Of a stretch of DNA of 64,000 nt, positions 20,772 to 30,897 are shown piece by piece. This DNA comes from Leishmania mexicana MHOM/GT/2001/U1103 (Eukaryota > Euglenozoa > Kinetoplastea > Trypanosomatida > Trypanosomatidae), in the NCBI RefSeq assembly GCF_000234665.1, contig NC_018332.1, forward strand, positions 236,952-300,951. The letters run 5' to 3'. Each line of letters begins with the position of its first letter. Within the stretch, counting starts at the first letter, position 1. The notes below the pieces were generated by a model that saw nothing but the letters and a program-made list of their open reading frames with translations, did no database searches and was not told the DNA's origin. A program made the position numbers and the translations under genes.

Positions 20772-22454
20772 TCACAGTTTGGTGCCGCGCACCACGCCTG
20801 GCCGCATGTCCCGTACGCCGACGAACTCACCCTCCGGCTTCGGCTGGAAACTGCGCGACTGGGACTTCTGCACCTGCATGCCGCGCTCGTACTTGCGGCG
20901 CTGGGCGACGCGTGGGTTCTTGCGGTCTTTCGGGCGGGCCCTCGTGAGTCCACGGTGTGACTTGATCTTCTCGCCGACCTTGCGACGATCGACCACCTCC
21001 TGAGCAGGGCGGGGCGCCGAGGCAGCCGCGGCAGAAACGGCCTTTCGAGAGGACTCGGCGGCCTGACGGGCACGCTCCTCCTCCCACACCGCCTCGTAGT
21101 CCCCATCGCTGCCGTTGTCTCCGTCGTCCGCGCCGCCGAGGTCCATTTCGTCCTCGTCTCCGTCCACTTCGCCCATCTTATTCAAATCGTCCTCGTCATC
21201 CCCGTCATCGGAGTCTACTGCGGCGGGTTTTGATGGCCGCTTCGATGTGCGCTGGCGGCTCAGCACGTCCCCAGCCTTCTTCTGGCGGCGGCGCAGAACC
21301 TCCATGAGAGAAAGATCTTCCTCGCCCTCTCCTTCGTCGTCACCCCCGCCGTTCTCGTCGGCGCCGCCGGCAATGCGAGAGAAGAACTGGTCCTCGTCCT
21401 CCTGGTAGCTGATGGGTGCTATGGTGGAGCTGGCGGTGTTGCTGTTGTTGAGCGCGGACGCCTTCTTGGTGCGCACACGCGTCATGGCAGCCTGCTCTTC
21501 CCGCTCCAGCTCCTCTGCCTCCTTCATGTGGCGCAATTGCTGGCGGCGCTCGCGGGCCTCGGTGTTCTGCATGGCGCGAGAGGACTCGAAGGCGCCACCC
21601 TCGCCGGACTGCAGCGGGCGAAGCTCGTTTAGGTGTGCAGCTGCTGTGGACTTGCCGCTGATGAGGCGGTTCAGCGAGTACTGCAGCTTCTCCTCCAGAG
21701 GCCACATCTTCTCCAGGTACACACGAATCTCCACCAAGTGGTCAATCACGGGGTGGCCGGCTACCTTGCGGCCTTCAGATTTGAGCAGGAGGTAGAAGGT
21801 TACGTGCATGCAGTAGCTCAGCATGAGCTGAACCTTGGTTTCTAAGAAAGAGACAAGATTCTTGTCCGAGGGGGATACCTTACGCTCGTAGAGCAGCTCG
21901 TGAAGCGGCTGCGCGAGTGTCTTGACCTCGGCCATGTAGGTCTTGAGGTCCAGCAGCAGCTTCAGCAGCTCCGGTGACTCCTTCTTGAGCACCGCCAGCC
22001 GCTCTGCCGTGGTGAGAGCAGCAAAGTCGCGCTCGACGGCCTCGATTACTGGCGCAGCATCGAGCGCGTCCAAAGAACTCTTCTTGGCCACGGCATCACG
22101 CCGCGAAGACACGAGAGCCACCGACACGCCGGCCACGTCGAAGTCTGCCTCAGTTGTCTTCTTGCGCAGCCCTTTCTCCGTCATCACCGCTAACTCTTCC
22201 TCTTCCCGGAATCCGCCGTTCTCGTCGTCGCCGTATCCGTCGAGACGGTGCGCGTCCGAGGGCAGGACGGCGAACATATCCTCCTCCTCCACACCATCCT
22301 CTCGGGTGGCCTTGCGGCTGCAGCGGTTGTGCGCGACATCGTCGTCGTTAACGTGCACATCGACGTCCCCAATGTCGAGGTCGAGATCCTCAACAATATT
22401 GTCGCTGGCCTCCTTGCGCGACCGCTTCGTACCCCCCTTTGCTCCCCTTGCCAT
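20772..22454 (-). CDS. UTP3: Sas10/Utp3 family small-subunit processome protein
   Basis: The protein has 560 residues from the ATG at 22454; the open frame continues upstream only to a TTG. The N-terminus is basic and then acidic (nuclear-type). A Utp3/Sas10/C1D helical domain spans about 160-260, with SPELLKLLLDLKTYMAEVK at its start. The middle is acidic and rich in Asp/Glu/Lys. The conserved Sas10 C-terminal block contains VGEKIKSHRGLTRARPKDR and then RVAQRRKYERGMQVQKSQ. The family works in the nucleolus in the U3-containing SSU processome for 18S rRNA maturation, and in some organisms also affects silencing. Domain order and length are as expected for the family. Confidence 0.95.
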   Translation of the reverse strand: MARGAKGGTKRSRKEASDNIVEDLDLDIGDVDVHVNDDDVAHNRCSRKATREDGVEEEDMFAVLPSDAHRLDGYGDDENGGFREEEELAVMTEKGLRKKTTEADFDVAGVSVALVSSRRDAVAKKSSLDALDAAPVIEAVERDFAALTTAERLAVLKKESPELLKLLLDLKTYMAEVKTLAQPLHELLYERKVSPSDKNLVSFLETKVQLMLSYCMHVTFYLLLKSEGRKVAGHPVIDHLVEIRVYLEKMWPLEEKLQYSLNRLISGKSTAAAHLNELRPLQSGEGGAFESSRAMQNTEARERRQQLRHMKEAEELEREEQAAMTRVRTKKASALNNSNTASSTIAPISYQEDEDQFFSRIAGGADENGGGDDEGEGEEDLSLMEVLRRRQKKAGDVLSRQRTSKRPSKPAAVDSDDGDDEDDLNKMGEVDGDEDEMDLGGADDGDNGSDGDYEAVWEEERARQAAESSRKAVSAAAASAPRPAQEVVDRRKVGEKIKSHRGLTRARPKDRKNPRVAQRRKYERGMQVQKSQSRSFQPKPEGEFVGVRDMRPGVVRGTKL

Positions 22455-22632
22455 CGGTAAAGGACGACGGAATGCGCTACACCAAAAGACGAGAAAACAG
22501 CGGAAAGCAGATGGCGCCAACAAGCAGCACAGCGACGGTGAGACAAAGTCTGAAGCAGCAGAGCACGGTAATCTACTGCTTAAAACCCTCCTCCCTATCT
22601 CTCGAAGTTCACGGGGCTGCTCTTATACAGGC

Positions 22633-22669
<37 letters not shown>

Positions 22670-23603
22670 CGTGCGCTGCAGTGGGTAGCGAGGAAAGAGT
22701 TGACAAAGAGGGACGAGGCAACCAAGTCAAGCCTCATCGAGGTGTGTGAGTGGGGCCGTATGTTTGTATGTGTGGGGGGAGAGGGAGGGGGGAGCACAGA
22801 GGAGGGAGAGAGAGTAATGTGAGGTGCAGCAGACGCAAACCAAAGAGACGTGCACACGTGAAGGAGCTGCGTCACTTTGGGCGACGATGCGCTGCGACAT
22901 CCTGCACCGCTTCCATATCCTCCGTCGCTCCCCCACGGCAACGAGTGCTGTGGAAGGAAGAAACAGACACACACACACACACGCACATACAGGCGAAGCC
23001 TTACACCTCGAAAGAAGTGAAGCAGCGTCCATAGGCGGCGACACGGCGGCAGTGGCGCCACCACCACGTTCCCCCTCCTGCTCCTTTGTAGAGCACGAGC
23101 ATTGAACACGGATATAAAAAGGTGAAGCAGCACACCCACGCACACACTGCAACAACAACAGTACAAAAGAAAAAAGAAAACACCGCGCAGTCCCGTCAAC
23201 AGAGCCCTACGAAGGGTACGATGTGCTCTTTCTCCTTGTGTTGATTCGAAGATGTACTTCGTCTTTTGCGCTCCTTGGCGGGTGCGTGTGTGCGCGTGTG
23301 TACGGATGCGCCTCGTTCGCTTATACTGTGAAAACAAAGAGGGGGACGGATACGGTAAAAAAAGGCAACGGCAAGCAGGGCAACAGTGCGCTGCTACAGG
23401 CGACGGAGTGAGCGCGCACTCCCGCACCAACGTGCGCGCACCCCATTTGGTTACTTGCAACAACAATCGCCAGGCGTGGTAGCCTCTTCACGTGCACACC
23501 ACAGGCACATACCCAAACCCCTCAGCATCCACGCCAGGCACGTGGGATTCAAACAAAAAGGTAAACCACCATCTGCGCAGTATCACTGCACCAACCACCG
23601 CCT
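22455..23603. other. Intergenic region with TG microsatellite
   Basis: This region holds a TG run at 22634-22667 and a shorter CACACA run at 22970-22982. The long minus-strand frame crossing it is Cys/Val/Thr/His-repeat driven and is not a gene. I see nothing else. Confidence 0.6.
22634..22667. repeat. (TG)n microsatellite
   Basis: A run of about 17 TG units is read directly. It lies upstream of the Sas10/Utp3 gene, in its 5' region. Confidence 0.97.
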
Positions 23604-24161
23604 CTATCCCCAGAGCTCCGCTGCGTCTACAGCTGGCCCGTACACGCCACGGCTCGACACCCCATGCTCCTTACACCAGCGCCCACGCACCCGCTGCAGT
23701 TTCATGTACCAGCCCCAGAATTCGTGTGTGCGCAGCTGCTCAACCAATCGCCGGTCTCGATGCATCTTCTTCGCGTAGTCTATACGCTTCTCTTGAGCGT
23801 GCTCGAACACGACACGCGGCGTCATGGGCATCACTGGCAGGTGTCGAGATTCGCGCTGCGGCTTTGGATGGTTGGCGAGAATCTTGTGTACATCGCTAAA
23901 GCCTTGATACATGCCTGGTGCCGGAGAGGCGGGCACACGGCCTTGGTAGTCCATGCCGTGTTTGGCTAAGTACTTGTGACGGAAATCAGAGACCCAAAAT
24001 GATGGACGCGCGAAATCCTCGTTCAGCACGGTGCGCCAAAACATGCGGCTGTATGGATTAGTGCGAGAGCTACTCCAGCGACGCTCATAGTTACGCGTGC
24101 GCGGCGGCACCGGATAGGCCTGAAGCGCCTTGCGGCAAAGCAGTGATGTACGCTGCAGCAT
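23604..24161 (-). CDS. Small hypothetical protein, probably mitochondrial
   Basis: The protein has 185 residues from the ATG at 24161; the frame extends upstream through hydrophobic, repeat-derived sequence that is unlikely to be translated. The N-terminus, MLQRTSLLCRKALQAY, has Arg/Lys and no acidic residues and looks like a mitochondrial presequence. The rest is basic and rich in Trp, Arg, His and Tyr (RRWSSSRTNPYSRMFWR, FWGWYMKLQRVRGRW), a composition common in kinetoplastid mitoribosomal or RNA-binding proteins. I recognise no domain. A mitochondrial ribosome component is a reasonable guess only. Confidence 0.8.
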   Translation of the reverse strand: MLQRTSLLCRKALQAYPVPPRTRNYERRWSSSRTNPYSRMFWRTVLNEDFARPSFWVSDFRHKYLAKHGMDYQGRVPASPAPGMYQGFSDVHKILANHPKPQRESRHLPVMPMTPRVVFEHAQEKRIDYAKKMHRDRRLVEQLRTHEFWGWYMKLQRVRGRWCKEHGVSSRGVYGPAVDAAELWG

Positions 24162-25518
24162 TACGCATAGTATTTCCCTTCCACTCGTGTACAAAAGCAC
24201 CGCCACGAGTCGCAAAGCGCAACGCACAAAAACAGAACACAGCCGAGCCACAGCGACACCGATGTTAAGACAGTCGCCGTAGATGCAGATTGTGGGTGAT
24301 ATATGTATATTATACATATATATATATATGCAGTTGTTGGCATGCAGACGCGCACGCACGCACGAGGGCGAGGGCCATCGTGGCCAGGGATGCGATTAAT
24401 AGCGAACCAACCACACAGCCCCCACCACCGTAGGGAGGGCAGTGCCAAATCACAAGCGAACGCAAAAAAGGATGAACAAAAAAGAATGGGACGGAGGGAA
24501 AGTAGGGCGAGTTGTGTGATACGAGGCAGAGAAACAGCAGAGAGAGGGAGGACGGTCTGGCCATACGCGTACGCAGGGTACGGCGCGATCGCGGTAGAGG
24601 CAGAAAAACGAGCAGTGACAGCGATGGTGTGACTGGGTGTGCGCGTGTGGCTTTCATGGAGAGAGACGTAACCTTTGGAACAGGCACTCTGGGCGCTTAC
24701 TGTCAGCGCGCCAACAAAGGCCCTCTGGTGTATCTGATGCGCCTCTCTCCCATCACACACCCCGTTTGTTGTTGGTGCTACGACTGATACGTTGTTTATG
24801 GTATTGGCTCCGCTCGGGGTTGTTTCACAATATGAACTCCTCGGCCCAAGCAACCAACGGCGGGAAAGCGCTAGTATACATATGCATACATGTCAAGGCT
24901 GAAGCTCTCTGACAAGATGGGGAGACGGGGAAAGAGAATCAAAGGGCAGCGTGAGACAGAGAAATCGGCTCGCCTGGCAACAGGAGCGCTGCCCCTCTTG
25001 GTCGCTTCATTCTACCTCCTCACCGGCCCGCTCTCCTTTCCTTACTCTCCATGGCAGCGTGGTGAAGGCACAGGGACACGACAACAGCGACCGCAAATAA
25101 TAAGGTTTTCTTCAAAAAAAATGGCAAACACAAGAGAAACGTGCATCTGAAGCATCACCATCACATGCATACAACGTGCGCAGAGAGGTAGAGTCGGACA
25201 GAACAGACTCCGATGCGCACAAAAGCACTCGAGTCTGACGACATGCATCTGAGCAGACAAACGGGCAGAGAAGGGGAGAGGGGGAGAGAGATGCGAGAGG
25301 CAAAACAGGAGGAAAAAAAGAGAGAGAGCATACAAGAAACGCTTGCGTGGTGCGTGTGTGCAGTTCTGTGAGACACAGACACACATACTCAGCGCCCGGA
25401 GTATCATCCTCCGAGCTACGCCGTACGCAGGAAATCAAGAAAGTGTGGGTGCTGAGGCTGTTGCCTCCCGTAGCGCCGTTTTCGGCGCCGCTCTGCTCGC
25501 CTTGAGCCAGGAGTGCCC
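24162..25518. other. Intergenic region with TA tract
   Basis: A TA-rich tract (24299-24330) lies just upstream of the small mitochondrial-type gene. Purine-rich plus-strand DNA at 24470-24560 and 25250-25330 is typical of this block. I see no further gene; non-repetitive sequence at 24650-24900 has no coding character. Confidence 0.55.
24299..24330. repeat. TA-rich repeat tract
   Basis: Alternating T and A with a few interruptions is read directly. It lies about 140-170 bases upstream of the ATG at 24161. Confidence 0.9.
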
Positions 25519-26820
25519 TCAGCAGTGGCGAGTGCTACCAATGACGCTGTTCGGAGCCGGCAGTGGCTCGGTGTACATGGTGGTGTACTGCCCAGGCACC
25601 ATTTCCGCTGGCGTGTAGGTCTCACCTGTACGCACCTCCTCCCGTGGGTGGTGGTACTCGTGATTGATGGTGTAGATGCCATCTTCAATGTCGAAAACGG
25701 CCTTGGCACCGTACTTGTGACATACATCCGCCTCGGCCGAGCGATCCTGGTACCCGGATGAGTAGGTCGTTGCCCACTTCCCATCGTGGCGCGTCTGAAA
25801 ACGAGCGTCGCGCTGGGTGACCGCCATCTCTTGTGCTTGAGAGAGGGCGTAGTGCGTGTTGCGCAGCGGCACCGTGGCGTCGCGGTCGTTCATGTGGCTC
25901 GCCTCTGCAACGTCGTACGCTGCATGCTCGCGGTGGGTCGTGCTCATCCAGTCCTTGGCTGAGTAGGGCTCGTAGCCTTGCGGCAGGGCTTGCTTGTGGC
26001 TATCTTCTAGTGTGCTACGTAGCTGCGTACGGTCTACGGTGCGGCCACGCTGCAGGGTCTGAAACGTGCGCTCGCGGCGCCGAGGCCCCTCGCGCTCGAC
26101 GTTGTTGTACCGGCTCTTGTAGACGTACACGCCATCCCCGTCCTCCTTCCAGTCCTTCTGCCGGTGCGATGACGGGTCCATCTTGCCAAAGTCACAGTAG
26201 TCGTCTGAGGTGAGGCGGAACGCGTCCGGTGCAGCGCCGCTTGGGTACGGTGTTGCCTCCAGATCGTCCAGCTCTCTCTTGAGAGCGTCCTCCTTGGCCT
26301 GTCCGGCGCGGAGCGCGTCCAGCACACCATCGTCGAAGGCGCGAGGGATGGCTTGATTGGTGGTTTGCAGTGTGAGGAACCGTGGCTTTCGCGAGTGGGT
26401 GTTGCCCTGCCCTTGTGTGCCGCCAAGGCCATCGCCGCCAGCTCCACCCTCTCCCAGCTTCTGCAACTGCGATGCGTTGAAACCTCCTGTGTTGCTGTTA
26501 CCGTCGTCGAGGATCAAGTGAAGTCCCACGTTCGTGTAGTCTAGCGTACGAGGGTAGCTTGTCTGGTTCTTCGGGAACGGTACCAGCTTGCGGTTGATCT
26601 CTGCTTGAAAGGGATATGGCTGCTTGGATACGACGTCGTCTGGTGCACGAGGTGGTAACTCGCCCGTGGCACCCCAGTACGCACTGGCTGCAAAGCCCTC
26701 CATGCCACGTGACCTCAAGAACTCCTTGAGAGCATCCTCGTCAGCCGGGACGCTGTCGGTGCTGCGGTGCGAGTAGGCAAGGGCCCCATTGGTATTTCGA
26801 CTGAGTCGGGAATGCTGCAT
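25519..26820 (-). CDS. Hypothetical protein, possible axonemal microtubule-associated protein
   Basis: The protein has 433 residues from the ATG at 26820; the frame continues upstream only to a GTG. It is hydrophilic and rich in Tyr, His, Arg, Asp and Thr, with recurrent short phrases of the type STTHREHAAY, PLRNTHYALSQ, RFQTRHDGKWATTYSSGY and YTINHEYHHPREEVRTG. Such spaced aromatic/Thr-His phrases without a globular core recall microtubule-lumen and axoneme-binding proteins (SAXO/MIP type). A Gly-rich stretch (about 150-165) interrupts the first half. No catalytic motif was seen. The flagellar role is inferred from composition and should be held lightly. Confidence 0.85.
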   Translation of the reverse strand: MQHSRLSRNTNGALAYSHRSTDSVPADEDALKEFLRSRGMEGFAASAYWGATGELPPRAPDDVVSKQPYPFQAEINRKLVPFPKNQTSYPRTLDYTNVGLHLILDDGNSNTGGFNASQLQKLGEGGAGGDGLGGTQGQGNTHSRKPRFLTLQTTNQAIPRAFDDGVLDALRAGQAKEDALKRELDDLEATPYPSGAAPDAFRLTSDDYCDFGKMDPSSHRQKDWKEDGDGVYVYKSRYNNVEREGPRRRERTFQTLQRGRTVDRTQLRSTLEDSHKQALPQGYEPYSAKDWMSTTHREHAAYDVAEASHMNDRDATVPLRNTHYALSQAQEMAVTQRDARFQTRHDGKWATTYSSGYQDRSAEADVCHKYGAKAVFDIEDGIYTINHEYHHPREEVRTGETYTPAEMVPGQYTTMYTEPLPAPNSVIGSTRHC

Positions 26821-28656
26821 GGCGAGGCAAAGGCGGCGGTGGTGTTTTCGATTCTTCGACACGCGTGGGTATGCGCTAACAGGGTACTTCTGGTTTCTTT
26901 TTTTCTTGTTGCGTTGCAGCGTTCATTCATTCGCGCGCATGTACGTGCGTGAGTGTGCGTGTGTATGTGCTCACACGGGACCATGCGTTGTGTGCATGAG
27001 GAGGAAGTGTGGAAGGTGGACAGACAAGGCGCGCAAAGAGTGGGGATGAGTGTGGGGGATTACGGAGAGGGATCAGGGAAGGGGATGGGAGCACCGTGCA
27101 AAGTGCAATACATGGGAGTTTGAAAGAGCGAGGTGAGTTCTCTGTTGGAAGCAACCCCATGTGTGTGAGCTTCCGCCATGCGCACACCCCAACGAACTCA
27201 GGGCACGCGGTGAGGCCATCCGTTCTCGGCAAGACGGATGCTCTCTTCAACCTTACGGCTCTTCTCCGCTCAGTGTACGATCATATATATTGAAAGCGTA
27301 TCCGTTACATCGCCTCGGTAAAGAAGTGCGCAGTGTCTTCTTCCATAAAGTGGGGCGGAAACTATCCGCGCTTGCACATACTAATGCACGCGCAAACACA
27401 TGCATACGCCAAACACATTGCCAGAAGACATTTCTTTTGGTTCCAACGGGTCCGTTCTGCCACACAGCATGACTCCGACGCCACTCTACCTGGCCTGTCA
27501 CAGGTCTATCCGCCTGGTGCAAAGCAGCGCTAGAGTCGCGTTTCTACCGCGATGCGCCGACTCAGCCATCGGAGCACAGGCCCCGCCTCAAACCCTACCC
27601 ACACCCGCGGAGTACGTCGCCTCACAGACACTCCCATTGTGTCGATCACCACCTGGTGCATCCCTCGAGGTGGCCTAAGCTCCCCAGCAGTAGGCAGCGC
27701 GGGTCGGGGGGTCAGACGCGTTCGAGTCACGCTGGCACCTTGCCTATCATATGGATGGCACAGACGTCCACGGTCGCAGGTTGCAGGTCGCACCGACGCA
27801 ACGCCATCCAGGACCTGGCCACCCACATCAGCAGCCATACATAGCCCTGCCTTAGCTGCGCCACAGGCACCTAACCCTGCGACGACCAGAAGCGGGCCTC
27901 GGCATTGGCAGGGATGAGAGGGAGGGGCTGTCTGGAACCCCACACCCACACGCACACACCGAGCGGGCACTGGGCCCTGCGATGACACGCGCTGAGGTAT
28001 CCCCCTCCCCCGCGCCATCCGGGACGAAGGAAGTAGAGATGGACAAAAGAAGCAAAGCGCACAAACCCAATGCAGCACTGACGACACAAGCGGCGACGGC
28101 GGCTTCGCGGGCGCACCAGATGGATAGTGACGCCTCTTCCTCTGCAAACCCTCCCTATCAGGTTAGTACCACCGTGCGCCCGCGCACACCACCACCCCGC
28201 TGCTTGGCTGTTTCTTCGAACTTACAACGTTTTCCTTGTGCTTCAGTCGTCCAATTCTCATCTGCACACAAAGGGAACGTCGAAAGGCATGAGGGGAAAG
28301 AGTGGAAGTAGGGCTCAGAAGAGGCCGGAAGAAGATCACGTCGAGGGCTGGTTGTGACAAGGAAGAAGCACTTTTACACCTCCTCAAGTGTAAGCCAACG
28401 TCGCTCCGTACCATTGCACTCCGCCTCTTCTTGTTCTTGTGTGCAAGTCGTCCCCTCCTCTGACCGCTGCCGTTTTCCTCCTTTCTCTCGCTGTTTCCCT
28501 CTGTAGGTAGTGTGGCGCATGAGCCGGAGCGCTTTGGCAGGGCCTCCTGTGCCGAGGCCAGCGATCCAAAAACAAAACAGACATGCACATTTGACGTTTT
28601 CGCATCATCAAGGGCGCGTGCCAAGGTTTCAGCAGGTCGCGGAAAACGCATCTCCT
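26821..28656. other. Intergenic region containing a SIDER2-like element
   Basis: This 1.8 kb stretch is the 3' side of the gene at 28657-29325 and the 5' side of the gene ending at 25519. It contains the retroposon-like segment annotated separately. Around 28400-28508 the plus strand has a pyrimidine tract ending in AG, unusual for this minus-strand block. No gene is supported. Confidence 0.55.
27484..28070 (+). mobile_element. Candidate SIDER2-like degenerate retroposon
   Basis: This GC-rich, non-repetitive segment lies in the presumed 3'UTR of a minus-strand gene. Its wording, including ATCCGCCTGGTGCAAAGC at the left, GATCACCTCCTGG-like text near 27645 and GACCAGAAGCGGGCCTCGGC near 27890, matches what I remember of Leishmania SIDER2 short degenerate retroposons. 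The length (about 550-600 bases) fits, and the right end becomes A-rich near 28040-28070. SIDER2 elements have no coding capacity and in Leishmania 3'UTRs are linked to mRNA instability. Boundaries are approximate and no target-site duplication was established. The open frames inside it are not genes. Confidence 0.5.
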
Positions 28657-29325
28657 TCACAGTGTCAGTCCCAAGCTCGCGCCTAGCCTGGACTGCGCCT
28701 CGCGGATTCCCTGAAGCATCTGCAGCATTTCATCGAGAGCCTCTAGCTGGCGCTGGGTCTCACGCCGAAGCTCCTGCTCATGCAGCAGCTCCTTCTCCAG
28801 CACTCGATTGCTCTCTTTCTTCGCCAGAAACGCGTCCTCCTCACGGTGTACCGAGTAGGAGATCATTTTCATAATTCGGCCCGCCGGGTACGTGATGGCG
28901 CTGACACCATTGTCCCCGTTTGCAGCTCCTGCGACTCCGTGTGCATTGGCGGGCACGAGCGAGGCCGGCACTTTACCGTAGTAACTTTGTGTGTAGAAGG
29001 GCGGACTCGTAGACCGCGGCGGAGGCGACGGGTCAATGTGGCTACCCACCTCAGTGTATCGGTCGTGCGGCACACCAGTTCCTAGAGGATAAGGGGGAGC
29101 AGGCACGAGGCCAGGTACTGGCCCGTGCTCGCCTGTCGTGTCGACGCCGCCGCTTGCAGAGTAGCCTGGGGGTGCCGTCTTACCCTCGTGCCGCGGCATG
29201 TTGGTTGAGCTAGGGTTAAGCGAGATCGCTGGTGGTGGGCGAAATACGCCGGTAGATGTTTGCTGACCCCACGGCGCGGTAGGGCCCAGATTGGGTGAAA
29301 CATACATTGACGAAGTTCGAGACAT
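28657..29325 (-). CDS. Pro-rich protein with C-terminal coiled coil
   Basis: The protein has 222 residues from the ATG at 29325; upstream residues of the frame are not needed. The first 140 residues are Pro/Gly/Ser/Thr-rich and disordered, with SPPPRSTSPPF near 110. The last 75 residues form a likely coiled coil with regular Leu and Glu spacing (EKELLHEQELRRETQRQLEA, then LDEMLQMLQGI). I recognise no known family. A disordered-plus-coiled-coil layout suits a scaffold or cytoskeletal accessory protein. Its 3'UTR appears to carry the SIDER2-like element, so its mRNA could be under SIDER2-type turnover control; this is inference. Confidence 0.82.
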   Translation of the reverse strand: MSRTSSMYVSPNLGPTAPWGQQTSTGVFRPPPAISLNPSSTNMPRHEGKTAPPGYSASGGVDTTGEHGPVPGLVPAPPYPLGTGVPHDRYTEVGSHIDPSPPPRSTSPPFYTQSYYGKVPASLVPANAHGVAGAANGDNGVSAITYPAGRIMKMISYSVHREEDAFLAKKESNRVLEKELLHEQELRRETQRQLEALDEMLQMLQGIREAQSRLGASLGLTL

Positions 29326-30897
29326 GGTCAATTCGATGATACACGACAGACAGAAACGAGAGAAAAGGGGGTGATGAATAGCGGAGGAACAGCAACGCAC
29401 ACTACGGCAATCAGAGAAAGACAACGAAACAAGCGCGAAAAGCAGTCACACCAAGTGCGAGGAGCTGCGGACGAGAAGCACAGCGAAATGTGGCCACCGA
29501 GTGAAAGTCCCTCAGAGCGGGGGGAGGGGGAGGGGGAAAGCCACAAAAAAAAAAACGGAAAAGGGATGTAGAAGGCTTGTCTTGGTAGCGGCCAAAAAAA
29601 GAGCGAAAAGAAAGGCAAAAAAGTCACCTGATAGTGGCGTTCCGCAAGCAGAACCTATGAACAGCGCAGTCGAACAGCAATACCGCTGAGAGGACGCGCG
29701 TCTGGGCGGTGGTGCTCAGATAAACGAGTATCGGCAACAGGAGGGAAATTCAGAGAGCGCAGGGAGCTCAAAGTGGGGATGTTTTGAGAGGGTTGAACAG
29801 GGGACCAGGGGTGATAGCGAGAGAGAGCAAGAAACATGCGAGGAGGCGAACGGCAACACAAGAGCGGGAGAACAAAAAAAGGGTGCCTAATGTGCTAAAC
29901 TCCTAAATAGAAATGATAAAACTGAATGAGGAGAATGTTGGGACACACAGACGCATACACTCCCAGAGCCGCAATCCAGGATTGATCTATAGTGGAAGAG
30001 GTAAAAGGTGAAAGTGTGCGCCTTCGTATAGCCAGACAGAGAGAAAGAGTATGCAGCAAATACTACAAGGAGAGAGAAGGACGTAGATTGGGGTAAGGTA
30101 GAGAGGGCAGCTGGGAATCTCAGTTGTACTAGAAACAGACGATAAAGGCAGGTTCGTCAACACCGTAAAGGGTGTAAAGAAAGAAAAAAAGAGCAGACTG
30201 TGCAACCGCCAGCACAAGCTGCTTACTTCAAGTGGGCCGGGCAACAGCAGGAGGATGACAGCGCAGAATAGTCGCGCGTAAGAAACATGCAAACGCGAGG
30301 CCGTGCGTTTTTTTTTGACGGTTGGAATGCATGAAAGGAAGGTGACGCAGTTCCAGAGAAAGAGAATACGGTTCCGGAAGAAAGAGTCGATGGGAGCAGG
30401 AGTGAGTACAATAAGGGAAGGATATGAGAAGTGCATATCTCCTCACTGCCTTCGCATTCTCTTATTTCTCCGCGTATGGACTTTATGCAGCCGCATCACC
30501 GGAGCTGTACATGGATGAGAAGCGCAGTGCTGCAACAGACATCAAGAAAAGAGTAGCGGTGTTTTGGCCACAAATGTTTCCCTGAAACGACTCGGTGTCT
30601 CGAAAGGAGCGGCGCTTGAACCGTGTACGACTGTGACGACCACCTCAACGACCTTGCAGGAGGGAGAGGTCAAGCAGGTGCGCTTGTCGGCAGCTGTGCA
30701 CCCTCGCACTGAAGCATCTGTTAGCGAGCACTTGCCTTGTTTCATACGTTTTATCGGCCACGACTCTCTCGCCGTTTTTTTTTCTTTTTATTCCTGCGTG
30801 TGCAAAATGTACAGCGCATGTGCAACACAAACATGAAACAGAGCAGCGTCACCTTTCTCATGCAGTATTTCCTCTCATCTGCAAAGAATCGGCAAAC
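29326..30897. other. Intergenic region, no gene seen
   Basis: Purine-rich plus-strand DNA predominates (29340-29640, 29990-30200). The region should contain the leader of the gene at 29325 and the 3'UTR of the SNF2 gene. GC falls noticeably from about 29.9 kb rightwards. Confidence 0.55.

Noticed and set aside
22609..23466. 285-codon minus-strand frame upstream of Sas10/Utp3
   Set aside because: Composition is driven by TG/CA repeats and pyrimidine tracts (Cys, Val, Ser, Thr-His) and no domain is visible.
27530..28147. 205-codon minus-strand frame
   Set aside because: It lies inside the SIDER2-like segment, such elements are non-coding, and the composition has no domain.
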